From the NCBI GenBank assembly GCA_030594675.1, contig JAUVES010000015.1:1-10503 (forward strand): 10,503 bases of DNA. Direction: 5' to 3'. The position numbers were made by a program, and so were the translations under genes. The notes under the pieces were generated by a model that was not told the DNA's origin, did no database searches, and was given only the letters and a program-made list of their open reading frames with translations. This stretch comes from Candidatus Nanohaloarchaea archaeon. Lineage in GTDB: Archaea > EX4484-52 > GLR71. Positions 1 through 9,000 of this stretch are shown piece after piece. The first letter of the stretch is position 1; each line of letters begins with the position of its first letter.

Positions 1-3000
1 ATTATGGAACTATACAACCGGCGATGTTGTGAGATCAAGTCCGGCCATTGCTGATCTGGATGGTGATGGCCTTCTTGATATGATTGTAGGTTCTGCAGAC
101 AGTAATGTGTATGTTTTCAGCATAATATTGCATGAATTCAATATATCCGGATGCCAGGACTTGAATCAGACAGATTCAGTTTACACTTTAACACAGAATG
201 TCTCCTCTGACGGAACCTGCTTCACCATAGGCGCAGAGAACATAACTATTGACGGCAATGGATACACCATGACATATTCACAGGCATCTGAAGGTTATGG
301 AATACTCAACAGTTTTTATTATGGCCCCGGATCTTACAATAATCTTACAATAAAAAATATTAATATTGTAGATGGTGCAAGTAATTGCGATTCTTATGCA
401 ATCTATGCTTCTGCGATGAATTACAGCACAATAATCAACAATACTATCACAACATCTCTTGAGAGCAATGATGGTATCTATCTCGAGGACTCTTCCACCT
501 TAAATACAATATCAAACAATACTGTCGTAAGTGGTGGAAACGGAATACATTTAAGTGACTCTGACACCAACAATATTTCATACAACAATTTCACAGCACT
601 CTTAGACAGCTATAACGGCATATATATAACATCAGGCTCTTTAGGCAACACAGTAATGCATAATGATGTAACAACTTTTGGTGATTCTGCTAAGGGCATA
701 TATCTTGATACGGCCCACAACAATATTTTATCAGACAACATTGTAAAAACATCAGGCAGTTTTAGTGAGGGCCTATTTTTAGTGAGTTCTAATACAAACA
801 CATTTTCAGGCAACAGTATAATTGCCTCCTCTGATACAGGAATGTACCTGTGGTTATCCTCTTCCAACAACATTGCTGGCGGCTCAATCATATCAGAATC
901 GCAATATGACTATTATCTTCGGCAGGAAGGCACTACAAACAACTTCACGGATACGAACTTCACAGCACAGAGGAAAATTTACTTCTATGACACAACCTCA
1001 TGGTTCAACTACAACAATGAGACAGGCGGCAACATCTGGCTCAAGGCAAAAGTTTCAGCAAAAAGTTATCTGTCAAGAATCATCGCAGCATGGTCGCAGG
1101 CAGAAATGACCTGGAACGACACCAACTCAACCGCAGGATTGACAGCAACATACGAACTCACAGGATTGTTCGCAAACACTCAATATTCTATATACAACAC
1201 ATCATCATCAGGAACAACAACCCAATACCTGACAACAGATTCCGCAGGCACTTTACCATCTTTCACAATCCTCCTGAACAGCAACACAGAGATAAAAGTC
1301 ATTGACGATACTCCACCCGACATCTCCTTCGTCCCGCCCACCCCTGACGACGGCAACACCACAAGCAACGATTACGCCTATATCAATGTCACAGCAACAG
1401 ACACCAACAATATCACTGCCTTCATCGACTGGAACAACTCTCTGGTCGGCTGGTGGAGGTTCAACAATGAGTCCGGAGAGAACACGACATTCTTCCGCGA
1501 CTGGTCAAGCTATGGGAATAATGGAACCAATGTTTCTGTTCCATCCTACACAACAGGCAAATTCGGAAAGGCACTACAGTTTGACGGAATAGATGATCAT
1601 CTTGAAGTTGTCGATGATTCAAGCTTAAGAAATAATCATATGACTATAAGTATATGGGTAAAACCAAATGGAGAAAACAATAACAGTCATTACCAAACAA
1701 TTTTATCAAAATATAACTGGTGGGGTCCATATTCCATTATCTGGGAAAAATATGATCGCCCTGAAGCATGGATAACATTTTCAGCAAGTGAATCATATGA
1801 AACAGCACAGAGAATTGCCTCTAACGGCACAAAAAATCTTACTGAAACTGAATGGAATCATATCGTCTTAACTTGCGATGCTTCTGGTTTAAGAGGATAT
1901 ATTGACGGAGAGCTTGTTGCAGAAAATCTTACAGAATGCAATATTAATACTACAGATACTAATAAATTGCATATTGGTACACAAAATGGAAGTGCTTCCG
2001 CACATTTCAATGGCACAATAGACGAAGTCCGAATCTACAACCGCGCCCTCACCCCCGAAGAGATCAACGCCTCCTACAATGCAGGGCTATACAGATTGTA
2101 CCACAACTTCACTGACTTAGATGAAGGCACCTATACATACACAGCCTACGCACAGGACTTGGCAGGGAATGTCAACAGCACAGAGACGAGGACAGTAACG
2201 ATAACTTCAGAATCAATACCTCCAACACTCTCAGACCTAACCTATACTTCATATGTTGATGTGGATGATGGCTCAACAATTATAAGAATCAATGCTACTG
2301 ATAATCTGACCGGAATAGACAATGTCATCATAGAGGAAAATTCATCAGCCACTCCTACGAACTACACAATGACGCTTGAGTCAGGCGACCAGTATTCCGG
2401 AATATACAATCATACAATATCATTTTCTTCAGTAGGAGATATTTCATTCAAGATATACGCAAACGACACAGCAGGAAATCAGCAAAACACATCAAGCTAT
2501 GCAATTTACATTCAAAACATCACAGCAACAATCAACACAGATAAAACCATTTACAACTCGGAAGATAACATAACTGTTTCCGGGAAAGCAGTTTTGCAGC
2601 CGGATGAAACAAATGTGACAAATAACACAATATCTCTTTGGTTGAATGGAGTGTTATTTGAGGTAAGTCATATTCCACCAACTGATGAACTTACATTAAC
2701 TGGCTGGAAATACAGAAAGCCAATAACAATCCAAAACACGGCAGAAGACCTGACCGATTACCAGGTAAAAATAGTCCAGAACTTATCAGAAGAATACTTA
2801 AACAATAAAATCCAACAGTACTGCAACGACACAAGATTCACATACTACAACTCAACTTTAGGACAGGAAACAGAAATCTCATACTGGACAGAAACATGCA
2901 ACTTATCATCATCATCAGACAACGCAACATTCTGGGTAAAAGTCCCATTCGTCCAAAACAACACAGACACAACAATTTATATGTACTACAGTAACACAGA

Positions 3001-6000
3001 GGCACAAAGCCAAAGCAACGGGTCTGCAACCTTTGATTTTTTTGAAGATTGGGAAAACGGAATCGTTGATACATTATACTGGGCTGTTGGAGGAAGTGTA
3101 TCCCCATATTGGATAGCATTCACATCTGAGAAATACCAAGGCGATTATTCTTCCGGAAACAATAATATTGGTAATTCTCAATCTTCATGGATTAAAAAAA
3201 ATGTCTCACTTTCTCACTCAGGACTGCTTGAATTTTACTGGAAAGTGAGTTCGGAAACAAATTATGACTTCTTGTATTATTGTATAAACAACGATGCTTG
3301 TACGCGCAGTAGTGGTTATATTTCCCGTATTTCAAGCACTGTTGGCTGGAATTATATAAGTTACAATCTTTCTTCCGGAACCAATAGCATAAAATTTGCT
3401 TATGAAAAAGATGGGTCTGTATCTTCTGGTTCGGATATGGGTTGGATTGATTTAATTAGTGTTCGAAACTATATCCTTCCAGAGCCAACACCCACCACAG
3501 GGCAGGAACAACTAATAACATCAACAGACACAGACGGCAACTACAACTATACCCTCCAGGCACCGTTGGAAGCAGGCAATTCCACACTAAAAGTCAACCT
3601 GACAGATGCAAATGGCATCTACGGGGAAAATTCAACGCAGTTCACACAGCAAGAAATCGCAATAAGAGACCAGAAAGCAATCTCGCCGCAGACAGGAACA
3701 AATTATACAAATTCAGACCAGCAGATAAATATCTCATCACTTGTCTACAAGAATATGGACAACCCGATAGACACCGTCTGGGTAAACATAACTATGCCAA
3801 ATACAACAGTAAAGACCTATTATCTGGACAACGCAACAGCAAAAACCCAGACGCAGACCTGGTACAATCTCCTGAATGTCTCAGAAGAATTCAGTAATCT
3901 TAAAGGCCAGTATAATGTAACTTTCTATGCAAACTCAACCCTGGCAAACACCTCAGCAATAACCCAGCAAATTCCCGCCCCCCAATCAAAATTTATCGTT
4001 GACACAGATCTCCCGACAGAACCGATCTTGATTTCTCCAGCAAACAACATAAACTCCTCGGACAAAACTCCAGACCTCAACTGGACAACAATAACCGAAG
4101 ACAACTTTGTAAATTATACAGTTCAGGTTGACAATGACTCTGCATTTACAAGCATAGATCACACTTACATCACAACAGCAATTGACGATAGCAACTATTC
4201 AGTAACTTCCAACTGGACTGACAACAAATGGTACTGGAGAGTGATTGCCTATGACTCAGCAGGCAATTCAAACACCTCTGATTATTTTGTGTATGTTGCT
4301 GATACAACTGACCCGTATGTTCTAGTACACATCCCTGAAAACACAACTTATTTAAGCGCAGATATGGACCTAAACTATACAAGTACAGATATTAACTTGC
4401 ACACAACATGGTATGAATATAATGGCACAAATACAACCCTTACCGGAAACACGACATTCACCGCCCTTGACAACCAGCAGTCAACACTGATTTTATGGGC
4501 AAATGATACAGCAGGAAACATAAACAGCACTTCAGTGACATTCACAATAGATACAACATGCACCCCTCCAGAATCCAGCGACTGGATAATCAATAAGACG
4601 CTTGTCTGCATCAATATGGGCCAGGCCACAGCATATGATATGATAATTGGCAGCAATGGAACCGTAACATTCAATAATGTTGACCTGACGATAAGCAAGC
4701 TAACAGTTGATGCAGGTGCGACATTAAGGTTCGAAAACTCCATAAATTCAATAATCCACAACGGCAACTTCACAATCTCCGGAACGACATATATAAACAA
4801 TACTTCCCACTACATGAACGGCTCTTCTGACGGTGAGATTGGCATAGACATCACACCAACAGGCTCCCTATACATCATCAACAGCTCAAACATCACAAAC
4901 GGTGCATCAGTGGCTGGCGGAAACTCATCAGCGCATTATTTCTTTCAGGTTGAATCCGGAGCAGACTTCCATATAAACGACTCGTATCTGAGCGAAGTAG
5001 GATACGACGGCGCAGAAGACCATAAAGGCATCTTCATAGAGACAGACAACGCATATGTCACAAACACCATAATAAAAAACAGCTATATCGGGCTCTACTT
5101 AAACACCTCAGATGGCAGCACAATAGTAAACAGCACAATCTCAGGCAGTACAGCATACGGCATATACATAGACTCATCAGCAGGCAGCATAATCTACAAC
5201 AACCTCTTCAACAACACGAATAACTTCGGCTTTACAGGAACAATATATGCAAACACATGGAACACAACAAACCAATCTGGAGAAAGAATATATTCACCAG
5301 GAACACAGATCGGCGGCAACTACTGGACAAACTCCACAGGAGACGGTTATTCAGACACCTGCGCAGACACAGACACAGACGGTTTCTGTGACACCGATCA
5401 TGCTCTTGATTCCAATAATGTTGATCATCTTCCTTTAAGCGATGAACATATATATTACATATCAGACTGCACAGATATGGATGATGCAAGAGGGATCTAT
5501 CACTTGACCCAGTCAATTGAAAACTCAACAGAGGTTGCCTGCATGGACATAACAGCAGACGATGTAACTCTGAACTGTCAGGGAAGTACAATAGATGGAA
5601 GTTTTTCACTGAACGGAATCTCTGCAGACAACAAGTACGCAGTCTTTTCAGACCGACAAAACACAATGATAAAGAACTGCGTAATCTCCAACTGGCAGGC
5701 AGGAATCTATCTGGATGCAGGTTCAGACAACAGCACAGTAGAAAATAACACAATCTATGAAGTATATGGCTGCCAGGGAACAAACGCGGGAGATGCCTCC
5801 CTTAATCCCGGGGGAAATGCGATAGGGATTTATCTGGAATCCGATTTTAATACAATATATAACAACACAATAGAAAATTTAACAGCAGGAAAAGGAGGTT
5901 CCAGTTCGACAAATTACTACTCTGGAGCCTCGGGGGGGCTGTCTGCAGGGATACACATAAAATCATCAACAGGAAACAACATAAGTGCTAACTCTGTTTC

Positions 6001-9000
6001 AAGCCTGGACGGAGGAGTAGGTGGAACAGGAAGTAGTTCTGGTTCTGGAGGTTCTGGAGGATTGGCGGCAGGGGTGTGTATAGAATCATCGACGGGCAGC
6101 AGTCTGACTGCAAACGCAATATCTGATTTAGGCGGTGGTGCCAAAGGTGTGGAGGGGAGTTCCCTTGGTTCTAATGGCGTGGCAGGTATAGGTGCAGCAA
6201 TATGGGTTGCTATTGATTCCTATGATAATAACATCACACCAACAACGGCGCAAGGTGCCTATGATATCCCGGATACTTCCAGGCTGAACACTATTGAAGG
6301 GGCCGTAATCATGTATTTTTACAATAAAACAAATATTAATATATCAGATTTCAATATAACAACAGATACAATACCAATATTGTTGGGAGGATCTACTCAG
6401 ACAGGTTATCCTGGAGGCTCAGGAGGAAAATCAACAGGTATAGCTTTAATCAAGACCAACGATTCAATCATCATAAACAATACTATATCTGGTTTCTCTG
6501 GAATGTCCGGCGGAACTGGAAGGGCATATCGCGGCAATGGTGGTTCGGGAGGAACAATATCAGGTATATATTTGGAATCTTCAACAAACAATAGTCTTTT
6601 TATAAATCAACTTTCAGATTTTACTGGAGGGATAGGAGGTACAGGAAGGTTCAACGGTCCTGCTGGTGCTGGAGGTATTTCAACGGGAATATACTTCATA
6701 GACTCAAGAGAGAATAACATTACATCAAACACAATTTCTAATTTAATTGCAGGAAAGGGGGGAGAAGGCGGACATCTTGATTCTGGTGGGGCTGGGGGTA
6801 TCTCGACAGGAATTTATCTGGATGAATCAGCAGACAACATTTTTGCCTCAAACGCAATATCTGCTTTGACCGGAGGAGTCGGAGGAGACGGGGGGTATGG
6901 CGGTTCATACGGTACGACTGGAAAAGGGGCAGGTATGTGGGTTAGTACCGATGCCTATTACAACACAATAACTCCTATGTCAGGAAACTCACCTGATAGT
7001 TCAAGACTAAACACAATATATGGAGATCCGATATTGTATTTTGCTAATCAGTCAAGTATAAATGTTTCCGGCTTTGATGTCAGTGTCTCAACAATGCCTG
7101 TATTGGTCGGAGGCTCTATCGATACAAAATCTAGCCTGGGTGCTAGCGGAATCTCAACAGGGCTTGCCTTGATCAATATAACCAACTCAACAATATACAA
7201 CAATACAATATCTGGATTTGGCGGGATGTCAGGAGCAACAATATCATACGATTACGGAAATAAAGGTGGTATATCTTCAGGCATTTATTTGTACATTTCA
7301 GAAGATAACAATATTTCCTCCAACACAATATCCGGTTTAACTGGCGGTATCGGCGGAACTGCATCGTACTATAACACAGGGGGTGTCGGAGGTACTTCAA
7401 CAGGGATTTATGTCTCAGCATCAAATGACAATAATTTAACAGATAATCAGGTTACAAGTATGACTGGTGGGGCTGGTGGCTCCGGAGGATTTTATGGAAC
7501 TGGAGGGATAGGAGGGACATCAGCAGGAATATATCTAAAGGCATCAGAAGATAACATATTGGCAAGTGATGTAATATCTGGTTTAACAAGAGGTAGTGGT
7601 GGAGTCACAACAGGATGGAATGGTGTATCAGGGGCAATAGGGGCCGCAGCAGGCATATGGGTTGATACAGATGCCTATTACAACACAATAACCCCTCTGT
7701 CCGGAAACTCTCCGGACCAAACAAAACTTACCACAATAGAAGGAGATCCGATATTATACTTCGCTAATCAATCAGACATAAATATTTCCGGATTTGAAAT
7801 CAGTGTTTCAACAATACCTGTCCTGATTGGGGGGAACTCAGTCCAAGTAAGTTCCACAGGAGGAATCGGTGGAATCTCAACAGGGCTTGCCTTGATTGAT
7901 GTGATAAATTCAACAGTATATGACAATACTATATCCGGGTTCGGCGGGATGTCCGGAGGTTCAGGAGAAGGGTGGGGTGATACAGGTGGAACTGGGGGCA
8001 TAACTGCAGGAATTTATCTATATATATCAGAAGATAATAATGTATCTTCCAACACAATATCTGGTCTGACCGGGGGCAAAGGTGGAACCGGTGCCGCTAC
8101 CGGAGGTTCAGGCGGCGCAGGAGGGACAGCAGCAGGAATATGTCTTGAAACATCAACCGACAATAATCTGACAGGCACCCAGGTTTCGTCTTTGACAGGA
8201 GGGACAGGTGGATCTGGTGGATATAAAAGCTGGGGTGGCCCATCTGGCGGTTCAGGAGGGACAGGAGGAACTGCAACAGGCATATACTTTATGGCATCAA
8301 CTGACAATGATCTGATAGGTACACAGATTTCGTCTTTGACAGGAGGGACTGCAGGATCAGGATCTTTTAGTGGTTTCTCTGGCAAAAGCGGTACTTCATC
8401 AGGGATATGGGTAGATACAAGTTCTATTGACAACGAAATAACCAAGCTGTCCGGAAACTCGCCGGATGAGGCGAAATTAAACACAATAGAAAGTAAGCCC
8501 ATACTTTACTTCTATAATCAATCAAACCTGGATGTATCTGATTTTGATGTCACGACAAGCACAATACCTATACTTATAGGCGGATCCATAAGGTCTGGAA
8601 ATAAATATTCATCAGGATATGCCGGCGGAATCTCAACAGGGCTGGCATTGATTGATGTAACAAGCTCAACAATGTACAATAACACTATATCTGGGTTCGG
8701 CGGCATGCCCGGCGGAACTGGAGGATATGATGATCCGGGAGGTGCTGGAGGGACAGCAGCAGGAATCTATATGGACTCATCGACAGACAACAATCTAAGC
8801 GCCAACTCTGTTTCAGGCTTAGACGGCGGAACTGGTGGTGCTTCAGCATACAGCGGTTCAGCAGGGGCTGACGGAACTTCTTACTCCCTATACCTTCTCC
8901 AGTCAAATTCAACGGCAATAAAAGAAAACATACTTAAGACAACAGACTATGGTCTTTACCTGTATTCCACTTCAGGCAGTTTAATATACAACAATCTGTT

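Larger units (their letters stand above)
2519..3661 (+). other. Ig-like domain interrupted by DUF2341 plus a MAM-like domain
   Basis: The first piece (2519-2668) reads TATINTDKTIYNSEDNITVSG with a later ISLWLNGVLFEVS strand. The remaining piece (about 3503-3661) reads LITSTDTDGNYNYTLQAP, then EAGNSTLKVNLTDANG. In this Ig-like family the LNG strand is normally followed almost directly by the T(D/N)xDGNYNYT strand. Here about 278 residues are placed between them, holding DUF2341 and a jelly-roll domain. This is the same inserted-domain design as at 1304-2206. Exact insertion points cannot be fixed without a structure. Confidence 0.6.
5819..8881 (+). repeat. Glycine-loop beta-helix solenoid: 17 Gly modules in five super-repeats
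   Basis: 1,021 residues. Each module follows the scheme x-G-I-Y-L-x-x-S-x-D-N-N-(L/I)-x-x-N-x-I-S-x (one PbH1 rung), then L-T-G-G-x-G-G-x-G-G and further GGxGG to the next G-I-Y-L. Sixteen modules are 40-43 residues long and one is 48, against about 23 for plain rungs nearby (as at 5090-5200), so each carries an extra loop of about 18 residues at the same position. Every four modules are followed by a Trp-containing module of 76-79 residues with no loop until its end. All four Gly codons are mixed, so this is not simple triplet slippage. The result should be a rod with a row of glycine-rich loops along one edge. Confidence 0.9.

Noticed and set aside
152..904. Catalytic pectate lyase, polysaccharide lyase or disaggregatase activity for the beta-helices
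   Set aside because: No recognisable active-site residues could be identified by eye. The fold alone does not imply activity.
822..1592. Short + strand open frames in another phase (822-1109, 1090-1305, 1302-1592)
   Set aside because: They lie out of phase over the FN3-like, Ig and LamG sequence, and their Gln/Thr/His-rich products resemble nothing. They are shadows of the main frame.
4375..4800. Antisense open frame of 141 codons with a hydrophobic product
   Set aside because: The hydrophobicity comes from reading Asn/Asp/Thr-rich sense codons backwards. The sense frame holds a good Ig-like domain and the start of beta-helix 2.
5232..5783. Antisense open frame of 183 codons
   Set aside because: It overlaps clear beta-helix coding sequence on the + strand (NosD cap and Cys-rich entry). 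Its product is Leu/Cys/Arg-rich with no recognisable domain.
8014..8502. Antisense open frame of 162 codons, very rich in proline
   Set aside because: It is the reverse complement of the glycine codons (GGN reads as NCC) of the sense solenoid. Similar Pro-rich antisense frames occur at 5917-6144, 6406-6591, 7768-8001 and 8518-8706, following the repeats.
5819..8881. CRISPR array or DNA minisatellite as an explanation of the repeats
   Set aside because: Units are codon-multiples, protein-level conserved, degenerate at third positions and use all four Gly codons. There are no identical short repeats with unique spacers.
5819..8881. Mycobacterial PE_PGRS gene
   Set aside because: Base composition is far too AT-rich, there is no PE domain, and the Gly loops alternate with NosD-type rungs. 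Only the GGxGG style is similar.
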